Of a stretch of 64,000 bases of DNA, positions 1 to 8,323 are shown in pieces. How positions within the stretch are numbered: position 1 is the first letter of the stretch; each line of letters opens with the position of its first letter. Both the position numbers and the translations under genes were made by a program. The notes under the pieces were generated by a model that made no database searches, was not told the DNA's origin, and saw only the letters and a list, made by a program, of their open reading frames with translations. This DNA is from Solirubrobacterales bacterium (GTDB lineage: Bacteria; Actinomycetota; Thermoleophilia; Solirubrobacterales; 70-9), in assembly GCA_021155855.1 (NCBI GenBank), contig JAJNAZ010000009.1, positions 1 to 64,000 on the forward strand, read 5' to 3'.

Positions 1-1096
1 CGACCGCGACCTCGCCGCCCTCGGGGCTCCACTTGATCGCGTTGTCGAGCAGGTTGGTGACGGCCCGCTCGAGCGAGCTCTCGACCCCGTGCACCGTGCA
101 CGGGGTCGCGGTGAGGCTTATCTGCACCGTCGCGGTCCGGGTCCGCGCCCGCTCGACCGCGGCGTCGACCAGGCGGTCGAGGCGCAGCGGAGCGGCCGCC
201 TCCTCGTCGAGCTCCGCGTCGCGGGCCAGGTCGACCAGATCGCCGACCAGCACCGTGAGCTCGTCGAGCTGCGCGATCACGTCGGCGAGCACCCGTTCGC
301 GCGCCGCGTCGGGCATCTGCTTGGAGTGGGCGAGGACTTCGATGTTCGTGCGCAGGCTGGCGAGCGGGGTGCGGAGTTCGTGCGAGGCGTCGGCGACGAG
401 CTGGCGCTGGGAGTCGATCGAGCTCTGGAGCGCGTTCAGCATCGTGTTGAAGCTGCGCGCGAGCTCGCCGAGCTCGTTGCCGCCGCTCGGGTCGATCCGG
501 CGGCTGAGGTCGCGGGTCGCGGCGACCTCGCGCGCGGCGCGGCTGAGGCGGGCGACCGGCGTCAGCGCCGCCCGCGAGACGAGCACGCCGAGGCCCGCCC
601 CGAGGGCGAGCCCGGCGAGGCTGACGAGCGCCAACACCAGGGCGAGCTCGTCGAGCACGTCGTCGACCTCCTCGAGCGAGCGCGCGACCTGGAGCGCCTC
701 GCCGCGCTCGAGCTCGGTCGTGTACACGCGGACGTGCGTGCCATCTACCTGGGCGTCCTCGAAGAAGGCGTCGCGCTCGCCGGCCGCGACCGCCCGCGCG
801 CCGTCTGTCACCGGGAGCCGAATCGCCCGATCGGACGGCCCGATCACGGCGCCGTCACCGGCCTCGACCAGCTGTGCCGAGAGCGTCGGGCCGCCGAGCG
901 GCCCCCGCGGCAACACGAGCCGGTCGTCGCGGACGATCGGGTCGGCGAAAGTACGCGTGGCGTCGGTTCGGAGATCGGAGTCGACCCGCCCGCGTAGCTC
1001 GCTGCGGACGAGCACGTAGACCAGCGCCGACGCGAGCACGATCGCCACCGTGACCGCGGTCGCGGAGAGCAGCACCACCCGTGTGCGGAAGCTCAT
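1..1096 (-). CDS. Sensor histidine kinase, HAMP/HisKA type (3' end outside window)
   Basis: Membrane sensor kinase that would autophosphorylate on His and pass the phosphate to the response regulator encoded just upstream. The 365 residues visible show a first membrane helix (about 8-30), an extracytoplasmic part, a second helix (about 150-173), a HAMP linker, and the H-box [13 protein letters not shown] with His239. The ATPase domain is entered (N-box [14 protein letters not shown]) before the window ends, so the G-boxes are not seen. The ATG at 1096 overlaps the stop of the regulator gene in an ATGA arrangement, which fixes the start and indicates one operon. The signal sensed cannot be read from the sequence. 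Partial only because of the window edge. Confidence 0.93.
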   Translation of the reverse strand, partial: MSFRTRVVLLSATAVTVAIVLASALVYVLVRSELRGRVDSDLRTDATRTFADPIVRDDRLVLPRGPLGGPTLSAQLVEAGDGAVIGPSDRAIRLPVTDGARAVAAGERDAFFEDAQVDGTHVRVYTTELERGEALQVARSLEEVDDVLDELALVLALVSLAGLALGAGLGVLVSRAALTPVARLSRAAREVAATRDLSRRIDPSGGNELGELARSFNTMLNALQSSIDSQRQLVADASHELRTPLASLRTNIEVLAHSKQMPDAARERVLADVIAQLDELTVLVGDLVDLARDAELDEEAAAPLRLDRLVDAAVERARTRTATVQISLTATPCTVHGVESSLERAVTNLLDNAIKWSPEGGEVAV

Positions 1097-1797
1097 CGCT
1101 CGCGCAGGACGTAGCCGAAGCCGCGCACGGTGTGGATCAGCCGCGGTTCGCCGCCGGCCTCGGTCTTGCGGCGCAGGTAGCCGATGTAGACGTCGAGCGC
1201 CTTCGAGCGCGGCCCGAAGTCGTAGCCCCAGACGCGGTCGAAGATCACCTCACGGGTCAGCACGCGCTCCGGGTTGCGCAGCAGCAGCTCGAGCAACACG
1301 TACTCCGTGCGCGTCAGCTCGAGCTCGCGATCCCCACGGCAGACCCGGCAGCCGACCGGGTCCAACGAAAGGTCGGCGAACGCGAGCGGCTCCTCGCTCT
1401 CGGCGACGCCGGTGCGCCGCAGCAGCGCCCGGATGCGCGCCAGCAGCTCCTCGAGCGCGAACGGCTTCACCAAATAGTCGTCGGCCCCGGCCTCGAGTCC
1501 CTCGACCCGGTCGGCGACCGCGTCGCGCGCGGTCAGCATCAGCACCGGCACCCGATCGCCTCGCGCCCGCATCGTCCGGCAGACATCGAGCCCGTCGAGC
1601 CGCGGCATCATCACATCGAGCACGACCACGTCCGGTTGCAGCTCGGAGACCTGGGTCAGTCCCTCCTCACCGTTCGAGGCCAGCGCGACCTCGAAACCGC
1701 CCAGCTGCAAGGCCCGGGTGAGGGCAACCCGCATCGGCGGCTCGTCGTCGACGACGAGGACGTGCTGGCCCCCTTCGTCTCCGTTGAGCCCTGACAT
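1093..1797 (-). CDS. OmpR/PhoB-family DNA-binding response regulator
   Basis: Two-component transcription regulator of 234 aa. The N-terminal receiver domain has the acidic pair in VLVVDDEP, the phosphoacceptor Asp61 in [12 protein letters not shown], and the conserved Lys in DDYLVKPF. The C-terminal winged helix includes [16 protein letters not shown] and the recognition-helix region ending [20 protein letters not shown]. This layout is that of MprA/PrrA-type actinobacterial regulators. It is the first gene of an operon with the kinase, overlapping it by 4 bp. The 72 bp between its start and the next gene must hold the promoter. Targets are unknown. Confidence 0.95.
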   Translation of the reverse strand: MSGLNGDEGGQHVLVVDDEPPMRVALTRALQLGGFEVALASNGEEGLTQVSELQPDVVVLDVMMPRLDGLDVCRTMRARGDRVPVLMLTARDAVADRVEGLEAGADDYLVKPFALEELLARIRALLRRTGVAESEEPLAFADLSLDPVGCRVCRGDRELELTRTEYVLLELLLRNPERVLTREVIFDRVWGYDFGPRSKALDVYIGYLRRKTEAGGEPRLIHTVRGFGYVLRER

Positions 1798-1869
1798 CGA
1801 ATCTCGATTCTCGTTCGCCGACCTAAGAACCTGGTCAGGGGCAGAGGCTACTCGCGTGCGCCGAGCGGC

Positions 1870-2616
1870 TTACTCCGGGGTCAGGTAGGCGCCGCTGAGA
1901 CCACCGTCGACGAGGAAGGCCGAGGCGGTGATGAACGAGGACTCGTCGCCGGCGAGAAAGAGCGCCGCCTGGGCCACCTCGCGCGGCTCGCCGAAACGCC
2001 CCATCGGGATGTGGACCAGGCGTCGCGCGGCACGCTCGGGATCGGTCGCGAACAGCTCTTCGAGCAGGGGGGTGTTGACGGGTCCCGGGCAAAGCGCGTT
2101 CACGCGCACACCGCGGCGCGCGAACTCGACCCCGAGCTCGCGCGAGAGCGCGAGCACCGCGCCCTTGGACGCGGTGTAGGAGATCTGCGAAACCGCGGCG
2201 CCCACGACGGCGACAAACGAGGCGGTGTTGATCACCGACCCGCCGCCGGCGCGCAGAAGATGGGGGATCCCGTGCTTGCAGCAGAGAAAGACGGAGCGCA
2301 GGTTCGCGTCCTGGACCCGCTGCCACACCGCCAGGTCGGTGTCCAGCACCGAGGCGTCGTCGCCCGGGTTGATGCCGGCGTTGTTGAACAGCACGTCGAT
2401 GCGGCCGAGCTCGGCGCCGACGCGCCCGTACATCTGCCGCACCTGGTCTTCGTCGGTGACATCGGCGACCAGCGAGAGCTCACCTTCGGCGCTCTCGGCC
2501 ACGTCGACGCCCGCGACCCGCGCGCCCTCGGCGGCGAACACCCGCGCCGACTCGGCGCCGATCCCGCTCGCGGCGCCGGTGATCACGCAGACCTTGCCCT
2601 CCAGACGGCCCGCCAT
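1870..2616 (-). CDS. SDR-family NAD(P)-dependent oxidoreductase
   Basis: Classical short-chain dehydrogenase/reductase, 248 aa. The Rossmann motif TGAASGIG is near residue 13, NNAG near 87, and the catalytic Ser (NTASF) and YTASK dyad are in the usual places. The acidic residue after beta-2 (VDVAE) suggests NAD(H) preference. The start codon overlaps the aldehyde dehydrogenase stop by one base (TGATG), so it is translated as the last gene of the polyamine/GABA operon. A plausible role is oxidation or reduction of a C4 hydroxyacid or semialdehyde from that pathway, but the substrate is inference; this family is too broad to assign from sequence alone. Confidence 0.93.
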   Translation of the reverse strand: MAGRLEGKVCVITGAASGIGAESARVFAAEGARVAGVDVAESAEGELSLVADVTDEDQVRQMYGRVGAELGRIDVLFNNAGINPGDDASVLDTDLAVWQRVQDANLRSVFLCCKHGIPHLLRAGGGSVINTASFVAVVGAAVSQISYTASKGAVLALSRELGVEFARRGVRVNALCPGPVNTPLLEELFATDPERAARRLVHIPMGRFGEPREVAQAALFLAGDESSFITASAFLVDGGLSGAYLTPE

Positions 2617-3977
2617 CAGCCTTCCTCGGTGGCGTAGAAGACGTTCTTGACCTCGGTGTAGTGATCGAGCGCGTCCGGTCCCAGCTCGCGGCCGACGCCG
2701 GATTGCTTGAAGCCGCCGAACGGCGTCGTCACCCGCACCGAGGTGTTCGAGTTGATCGAGACGACGCCGGTTTCGATCGCGCGCGCGACCCGCAGCGCCT
2801 TGGCGCCGTCGCGGGTCCAGACCGATCCCGAGAGACCGTAGATGGTGTCGTTCGCGAGCGTGATCGCCTCCGGCTCACCGTCGAACGGGATCACGCAGGC
2901 GATCGGACCGAAGACCTCCTCGCGGGCGGCACGGTCTGAGTTCGATACCGGCGCCAGCACCGTCGGCGGGTACCAGAAGCCGGGGCCGTCGGGGGCCGGG
3001 CCGCGGATCGCGACGGGGGCGTCATCGCCGACGTAGGAGGCGACCGCCCGCCGTTGGTCGGCTGAGATCAGCGGCCCCATCTCGGTCTCCTCGGAGAGCG
3101 GATCGCCCACGTGCATCGCTTTGACCGCGCGCTCGAGCTCGGACATGAACGCGTCGGTGGCGGAGCGCTCGACCAAAATCCGCGAGCGCGCACAGCAGTC
3201 CTGGCCCGAGTTGGCGAAGACCGCCAGAGGGGCCGCCGCAGCGGCCGCTCCGAGGTCGGCGTCGGCGAAGATTACGTTGGCGGACTTGCCGCCGAGCTCG
3301 AGCGTCACGCGCTTGATCGTCTGCGCGGCCCCGGCGGCGATCCCGCGGCCGACCTCGGTGGAGCCGGTGAAGGCGATCTTGGCGACGTCGGGATGCTCGA
3401 CCAGGCGCTTGCCGCAGACCGAGCCCGGCCCGGCGATGACGTTGAGCACGCCCTTGGGCAGCCCGGCGTCGAGCGCAATCCGCTCCAGCTCGAGCGCCGT
3501 CAACGGGGTCAGCTCGGCCGGCTTGAGCACCACCGTGTTGCCCGCCGCAAGCCCCGGGGCGACCTTCCACGAGGCGATCACGAGCGGGAAGTTCCAGGGT
3601 GTGATCAGGCCGACGACCCCGAGCGGCTCGCGAAAGGTCATGTCGACGCCGCCGGCGACCGGGATTGTGCGGCCGAGCAGCCGCTCCGGGGCCCCGGCGT
3701 AGTAGCGGAAGCACTCGACGACCATCGCCATCTCGCCGCGGGCGTCGCGGATCGGCTTGCCGGCGTTGCGGGCCTCCAGCTTCGCCAGCTCCCCGGCGTT
3801 GGCCTCGAGCGCCGCGGCGAGCGCCCGCAGGATCGCGGCACGGTCGCCGGGGGCTACCGCCCGCCACGCCGGAAACGCCGCCTTCGCCGCCGCCACGGCC
3901 GCGTCCGTCTCCTCCACGCCCGCGCGCGGCACTTCGGCCATCACCTGCTCGGTGGCCGGTTCGACGACCGCGATCAT
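2616..3977 (-). CDS. Aldehyde dehydrogenase, probably for aminobutyraldehyde intermediates
   Basis: NAD(P)-dependent aldehyde dehydrogenase of 453 aa, a little shorter than the usual ~480-495. It retains the cofactor region TPWNFPLVIASWK, the FTGSTEVG loop, the general base in LELGGKSANV, the catalytic Cys in NSGQDCCARSR (nucleophile is one of the paired Cys) and the C-terminal GGFKQSGVGRE motif. Placed between a gamma-Glu-GABA hydrolase and a glutamine-synthetase-like ligase, it most likely oxidises gamma-glutamyl-gamma-aminobutyraldehyde or 4-aminobutyraldehyde (a PuuC-like role). Its ATG overlaps the stop of the hydrolase gene by 4 bp. Family assignment is certain; the substrate comes from context. 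Confidence 0.93.
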   Translation of the reverse strand: MIAVVEPATEQVMAEVPRAGVEETDAAVAAAKAAFPAWRAVAPGDRAAILRALAAALEANAGELAKLEARNAGKPIRDARGEMAMVVECFRYYAGAPERLLGRTIPVAGGVDMTFREPLGVVGLITPWNFPLVIASWKVAPGLAAGNTVVLKPAELTPLTALELERIALDAGLPKGVLNVIAGPGSVCGKRLVEHPDVAKIAFTGSTEVGRGIAAGAAQTIKRVTLELGGKSANVIFADADLGAAAAAAPLAVFANSGQDCCARSRILVERSATDAFMSELERAVKAMHVGDPLSEETEMGPLISADQRRAVASYVGDDAPVAIRGPAPDGPGFWYPPTVLAPVSNSDRAAREEVFGPIACVIPFDGEPEAITLANDTIYGLSGSVWTRDGAKALRVARAIETGVVSINSNTSVRVTTPFGGFKQSGVGRELGPDALDHYTEVKNVFYATEEG

Positions 3978-4693
3978 GCCGCCACTCTCTGCGACCGCGC
4001 GGCGCCGGTGAGTGCCGCGATCACCGGGCTCGGCCGCTCCTCCTCGGCATGCCAGAGGACCCCCAGTGCCCAGCGGCTGTCAGGGATCTCGATCGCCTCG
4101 ACCGCGCCTCCCGGCTCGGCCCATCCGCTCGCGACCACGCCCCGGCCCAGCTTTGCCACGCCCTGGTGGTGATGAGACCGGACCGCGGCGCGCTCCCTAC
4201 CGACCGCGCGGGCGGCGAGCGAACCGGGCTCGAGCCTGACCTCGTGGTCGCTGAACCTCCCCGGCGTGTGGAGGTGGGTCTCGACGTCGGCGAGATGCTG
4301 GTCGAGCGTGCCGCCGCATGCGACGTTGAGCAGCTCCATCCCGCGGCAGACGCCCAGCACCGGCAGGTCGCGCTCGAGTGCCCGCCGGGCGAGGGCGAGC
4401 TCGAAGCGGTCGCGCTCGGCGCGAAACCCGACCGTCCGCGGGTCGGCGACAGCGCCGTATGCCGCCGGGTCGATGTCGGCACCGCCCGCGAGCACGATCC
4501 CGTCGAGCAGGTCGAGGAGCTCGTCCGGCGCCCGCTCGCCGCTCTCGCTGGCGGGCAGGATCACCGGCAGCCCTCCGGCGTCGGCGACGCCGACCGAATA
4601 CGTGCGCTGCGAGATATTGGTCTCGACGTCCTGCCAGACTGCCCACCGCGCGCTCTCGATTGCCGCCGAGATTCCGATCACAAAACGGCCCAT
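3974..4693 (-). CDS. puuD: Gamma-glutamyl-gamma-aminobutyrate hydrolase (PuuD-like class I amidotransferase fold)
   Basis: A 239-aa protein of the C26 peptidase/class I glutamine amidotransferase family that splits gamma-glutamyl-GABA into glutamate and GABA. The nucleophile elbow is VLGVCRGMELLNVACGG, typical of PuuD; the catalytic His lies in a His-rich stretch (RSHHHQGVAKLG) and the partner acid in VLWHAEEE. It is co-transcribed with the aldehyde dehydrogenase (ATGA overlap) and lies 59 bp downstream of the universal stress protein gene. Together with the ligase at 5203-6549 it completes the gamma-glutamylated putrescine logic. The assignment rests on these motifs and operon context. Confidence 0.88.
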   Translation of the reverse strand: MGRFVIGISAAIESARWAVWQDVETNISQRTYSVGVADAGGLPVILPASESGERAPDELLDLLDGIVLAGGADIDPAAYGAVADPRTVGFRAERDRFELALARRALERDLPVLGVCRGMELLNVACGGTLDQHLADVETHLHTPGRFSDHEVRLEPGSLAARAVGRERAAVRSHHHQGVAKLGRGVVASGWAEPGGAVEAIEIPDSRWALGVLWHAEEERPSPVIAALTGAARSQRVAA

Positions 4694-4752
4694 GAAAGCG
4701 AAGCTCCTAGCGCGATAGGCCGAGCCGCGTCTGAGCCATTGCTCGCGTCGCG

Positions 4753-5175
4753 CTATGCCGGGGGCGGAACGACGAGGACCGGGCGATTTGCGAGGTGCAG
4801 CAACCGGTGGGTGACGCTGCCGAGCAAGACGCCGGGAATACCCGAGTGGCCGCGGGTTCCGGCGACGATCAGGTCCGCTCCGGCCTCCTCGGCGATCTCC
4901 GCGATCGGGCGGGCGGGGCCACCGACCATGACATCGCGCATCTGCACGCTCGCATCGATTCCCTGCTCCGACAGCGCTTCGGCCTGCTTGCGGATCTCGG
5001 CTTGGACCTCGGCCTCGGCCGGGTGGATGTCCCCTCCGCCCTTTCCCACGATGCGCTCGTCGATGTGGGCGATCACGATCTTGGCGTCGTCGCGCTGTGC
5101 CAACTCCGTCGCCAGGGGGATCGCGCGCTTCGATCCTTCGGACCCGTCGAGCGCGAGCACGATTGTCTTAAACAT
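4753..5175 (-). CDS. Universal stress protein UspA family
   Basis: A 140-aa single-domain Usp protein. It begins IVLALDGSEGSKRAI and has the ATP-binding glycine signature GTRGHSGIPGVLLGSVTHRLL near the C-terminus, ending in VLVVP, so it belongs to the ATP-binding subgroup. The ATG at 5175 was chosen because AAGGAGCCACC sits directly before it; an upstream in-frame ATG at 5202 lacks such a site and would reach the preceding gene's stop. It is inserted inside the polyamine operon, 27 bp after the ligase gene. Its role there is not evident. Confidence 0.93.
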   Translation of the reverse strand: MFKTIVLALDGSEGSKRAIPLATELAQRDDAKIVIAHIDERIVGKGGGDIHPAEAEVQAEIRKQAEALSEQGIDASVQMRDVMVGGPARPIAEIAEEAGADLIVAGTRGHSGIPGVLLGSVTHRLLHLANRPVLVVPPPA

Positions 5176-5202
5176 GGTGGCTCCTTGAGAAGTAGGGTGC
5201 AT

Positions 5203-6549
5203 TCAGCCGCGCTCGAACATGCGCCGCCGCTCGTAGTCGGTCACGACCTGGTCGAACAGCCGCTGCTCGGTGCGTCCGTAGTTGAGGTAGTGGGCCGAGA
5301 CGTGCTCGCCGAACGCCGAACGGGCGAACTCGCTTCCCTCCCAGAGGTCGACCGCCTCCTGCAGGGTGGAGGGAAACGGCTCGGCTTCGGCCTCCTCGTA
5401 CGCGTTGCCGACCAATTCCGGCCCCGGATCGGTGCCGTTCTCGATCCCGTCGAGGCCCGCCGCGAGCAGAGCCGCGTAGCCGAGGTACGGGTTCACATCG
5501 GCCCCCGGGATCCGGCACTCCACCCGTTTCGACTGCCCGTGCCCGACGATCCGGAAGCCGCAGGTGCGGTTGTCGCGACCCCATGAGACCGAGGTCGGCG
5601 CCCAGCTCTCCGTCGCGTAGCGCTTGTAGGAGTTGACCGAGGGAGCGACGAACAGGGCCAGCTCCCTGATCCGGGCGCGCTGGCCGCCGAGATAGTGGCG
5701 AAAGAGGTCGGTCTCCTCCTCGCCATCGACAAAGGCGTTGTCGCCATCCTGCGTGAAGAGGCTCGAATGAAAGTGGCAGGAGCTGCCGATGTCCTTCTCC
5801 GACGGCTTCGCCATGAACGTCGCCGAGATCCCGTTCAGGAAGGCGATCTCCTTGACCCCGTTCTTGTAGATCGTATGGCGGTCGGCGGAGGTGACCGCGT
5901 CGGCGTAGCGCGTATTGACCTCATGCTGGCCGTACCAGGCCTCGCCCTTGGAGAACTCGATCGGGATGCCGGCGGCGTGCATCCCGCGGCGGATCGGCCC
6001 CAGGTACTGCTCGTCCATCGTCGTCGCCAGCACGTGGTAGTCGAGGATGTAGGGGATCGTCGGTGTCAGGTCCTTGAAGTCCTTCTCCCAGGCCTCGGCG
6101 TAGCTCTCCTTGTAGAGATAGAACTCGAGCTCGGAGGCGAAGAACGGCGTGTAGCCGGCCTCGCGCGCGCGTTCATACTGCGCGATCAGGATCTGTCGCG
6201 GCGAGGCCAGCACGGGGGAGCCGTCGTGGTTGGCGACATCGCAGATCACCAGCGCGGTTCGATCGAGCCACGGGATCCGGCGCAGCGTGCCGAGGTCCGG
6301 AACGATCGCGAAGTCGCCGTAGCCGCCCTCCCAGTTCGCCATCTCGTAGCCGGGCACCGGGTCCATCTCCATGTCGAGCGCGAGCAGGTAGTTGCAGCCC
6401 TCGATCCCGTGCTCGAGCACGTCCTCGAGGAAGTACCCGACCTGGATCCGCTTGCCGAACAGGCGCCCCTGCATGTCGGTGAACGCGGCGACGACCGTGT
6501 CGATGGTCCCCTCCTCGGCCGCGGAGCGCAGCTCGTCCAGGCTGAGCAT
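5203..6549 (-). CDS. Glutamine synthetase family protein, probably gamma-glutamyl-polyamine synthetase (PuuA-like)
   Basis: ATP-dependent ligase of the glutamine synthetase fold, 448 aa from the ATG at 6549. Recognisable parts are AFTDMQGRLFGKR in the N-terminal beta-grasp domain, the metal/ATP-site strand with GSSCHFHSSLF, the NRTCGFRIVG region and NPYLGYAALLAAGLDGI. The lineage resembles GSIII/PuuA proteins rather than biosynthetic GlnA, and the neighbouring PuuD-like hydrolase and permease point to ligation of glutamate to putrescine or a similar amine. An alternative GTG at 6612 overlaps the permease stop as GTGA and would add 21 residues; I cannot exclude it. The open frame continues further upstream but lies inside the permease gene and is not coding. 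Confidence 0.9.
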   Translation of the reverse strand: MLSLDELRSAAEEGTIDTVVAAFTDMQGRLFGKRIQVGYFLEDVLEHGIEGCNYLLALDMEMDPVPGYEMANWEGGYGDFAIVPDLGTLRRIPWLDRTALVICDVANHDGSPVLASPRQILIAQYERAREAGYTPFFASELEFYLYKESYAEAWEKDFKDLTPTIPYILDYHVLATTMDEQYLGPIRRGMHAAGIPIEFSKGEAWYGQHEVNTRYADAVTSADRHTIYKNGVKEIAFLNGISATFMAKPSEKDIGSSCHFHSSLFTQDGDNAFVDGEEETDLFRHYLGGQRARIRELALFVAPSVNSYKRYATESWAPTSVSWGRDNRTCGFRIVGHGQSKRVECRIPGADVNPYLGYAALLAAGLDGIENGTDPGPELVGNAYEEAEAEPFPSTLQEAVDLWEGSEFARSAFGEHVSAHYLNYGRTEQRLFDQVVTDYERRRMFERG

Positions 6550-6608
6550 CCCGGCGGTCCCGCCGGGGCCGCCGGGGCGCTCGCTCGCGTCGTTGGCGCC
6601 GCGCGCGG

Positions 6609-8198
6609 TCACACGTCCCGCGTGACTTCGTCTTCCTCGAGCGTCCGCACCGGGCCCTGATAGCGGTCCTTGGCCGAGACCAGATACCAGATGCCGAAGA
6701 TCAGCGGCAGCACAATCGCGAACGGCGTGTAGTTGACGTTCGCGGCGTCGAAGCCGTCGTTCCACGGCAGCCCGCTCGGGTCGTAGGGAAGGTTGAGGCT
6801 GTAGACGACGACGATCACGAAGATGATCGCGAGCGCGTTGACGATCCGGTAACGGCTCCCCAGATTCCACGGCCCGGGCTCGAACGCGTCACCGCGGCGC
6901 AGACGCAGGTACACCGGAAGGATGTACGCGAGATAGAGCCCGACGGTGCAGATCCCGGTCAGGGCGAAGAACGCGAACGGGATGTCGTTCTTGCCGAAGA
7001 GCGCCGGGATTGCGATCACCAGGGAGGCGACCGAGACGGCGATCACGGCGTTGAACGGAACGCGGTCGCGGTTGACGCGGCTGAACACGCTCCAGCCCGG
7101 CATGCCGCGATCGCGAGAGAAGGCGTACCAGGTGCGCGAGGCGCTCGTGAGGCCGGCGGCGCCGCAGAAGAATTGACCGACCGTCGCGATCAAGACGATC
7201 AGCTTCGCTGCCCACGGATCGAGGGCCGAGTTGAAGATCCCGAACACCGCGCCCCCCGCGTCGTTGACGGCCGCGACGTCGGTGGCCGCGAAGACAAAGG
7301 CGAGCAGAACCAGCCAGCCGATCACCGCTGACCAGAACACCGAGCGCCACACACCCTGCGCGGCGCTGATTGCGGCGCCCTTGGTCTCCTCGGCGGTGTG
7401 CGCGGAGGCGTCATACCCAGTCTGCGTATACATCGCGAGCAAAAAGCCCACGGGCAAAACGAGGAACCAGAAGCCCAGGCCGCCCGTGTCGCCACCTAGG
7501 GTGTCTGTTTCGTTCAGCCGCTCGCCGAAGACGAAGCTCGCGCTCTGATGGTCATCGGGAACGAAGATCAGGAGCGCGATGACGACCGCGACACCGAGCA
7601 GGTGCCAGCCGACGGAGATGTTGTTCATCAGTGCCAGGATCCGATCGGCGAAGATGTTCACCAACGTGTAGAGGAAGAGGACGATGAAGAAGAGGAGCCA
7701 CGTCTCGCTGAGGATGTGCGCCGAGTCGCCGAAGTTGACCCCGAAGATGTCGAGTTCGTAGAGCTGCAGGAGGTTGAAGAGGAAGAAGGCGCACCCGTAG
7801 CCGACCGAGGCGACGATGCCCACGAGCCCGACGATGTTGAACCAGCCGGTCATCCAGCTCCAGCCCTTGCCCCCGAGGTCATGGGCCCACCAGTAAGGGC
7901 CGCCGGCGGTCGGGTACCGCGAGGTCAGCTCGGCCATAGAGAAGGCGACCATGAGGACGAAGGCACAGAGCACCGGCCACCCGATCGAGGCCGCGATCGG
8001 GCCACCGTGCAGCCACGCGAACGAGAACGTCGTGAACGTTCCGGCGAGGACCGAGATGATCGTGAACGAGATCGCGAAGTTCGTAAACGCACTCCAGCCG
8101 CGGGAGAGCTCCTGCTTGTAGCCGAGCTCGGCGAGCCTGCTTTCGTCCTCGCCGCCCCGCGGCTGCGGAGTCTGCGGCTGGGGGTCCGTCGTCGACAT
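6609..8198 (-). CDS. APC-superfamily amino acid/polyamine permease
   Basis: Polytopic importer of 529 aa with about 12 predicted membrane helices. The first begins at WSAFTNFAISFTIISVLAG with the unwound GTFTTF segment typical of APC transporters, and the late conserved FSRDRGMPGWSVFSRVN motif is that of amino acid/GABA/polyamine permeases (Puu/GabP-like). The start at 8198 was chosen over an upstream ATG because CGGGAGGTGAC precedes it at ideal distance. It heads the catabolic operon, and the substrate is most likely putrescine, GABA or a related amine. A strong hairpin lies just before the ribosome-binding site (separate entry). Confidence 0.92.
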   Translation of the reverse strand: MSTTDPQPQTPQPRGGEDESRLAELGYKQELSRGWSAFTNFAISFTIISVLAGTFTTFSFAWLHGGPIAASIGWPVLCAFVLMVAFSMAELTSRYPTAGGPYWWAHDLGGKGWSWMTGWFNIVGLVGIVASVGYGCAFFLFNLLQLYELDIFGVNFGDSAHILSETWLLFFIVLFLYTLVNIFADRILALMNNISVGWHLLGVAVVIALLIFVPDDHQSASFVFGERLNETDTLGGDTGGLGFWFLVLPVGFLLAMYTQTGYDASAHTAEETKGAAISAAQGVWRSVFWSAVIGWLVLLAFVFAATDVAAVNDAGGAVFGIFNSALDPWAAKLIVLIATVGQFFCGAAGLTSASRTWYAFSRDRGMPGWSVFSRVNRDRVPFNAVIAVSVASLVIAIPALFGKNDIPFAFFALTGICTVGLYLAYILPVYLRLRRGDAFEPGPWNLGSRYRIVNALAIIFVIVVVYSLNLPYDPSGLPWNDGFDAANVNYTPFAIVLPLIFGIWYLVSAKDRYQGPVRTLEEDEVTRDV

Positions 8199-8210
8199 AG
8201 TCACCTCCCG

Positions 8211-8237
8211 CCATTCTCGCGTCCTGCGCGAGAATGG
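8211..8237 (-). promoter_or_regulatory. Perfect 11-bp inverted repeat abutting the permease ribosome-binding site
   Basis: CCATTCTCGCG at 8211-8221 and CGCGAGAATGG at 8227-8237 form a perfect inverted repeat with a 5-nt spacer. It lies in the leader of the permease gene, with CGGGAGGTGAC immediately downstream in transcript direction. Either a repressor operator or an RNA hairpin that could mask the Shine-Dalgarno sequence would fit. No regulator gene adjacent to it was identified. Confidence 0.7.
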
Positions 8238-8323
8238 TCTGATCGACCCACCTATGTATGAGCAAACCCTAAGCCGCCGTCCGCACACCTGTCAAGTGTT
8301 GGGCCGCAACTTGCGGTGATCGG

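Noticed and set aside
5203..6870. Extended N-terminus of the glutamine-synthetase-like gene to 6870
   Set aside because: It lies inside the permease gene. Homology to the family begins near MLSLDEL at 6549.
8233..8252. GntR/FadR-like operator TGGTC-TGATC-GACCCA before the permease
   Set aside because: The dyad is imperfect, overlaps the much better hairpin, and does not match the usual FadR-group spacing.
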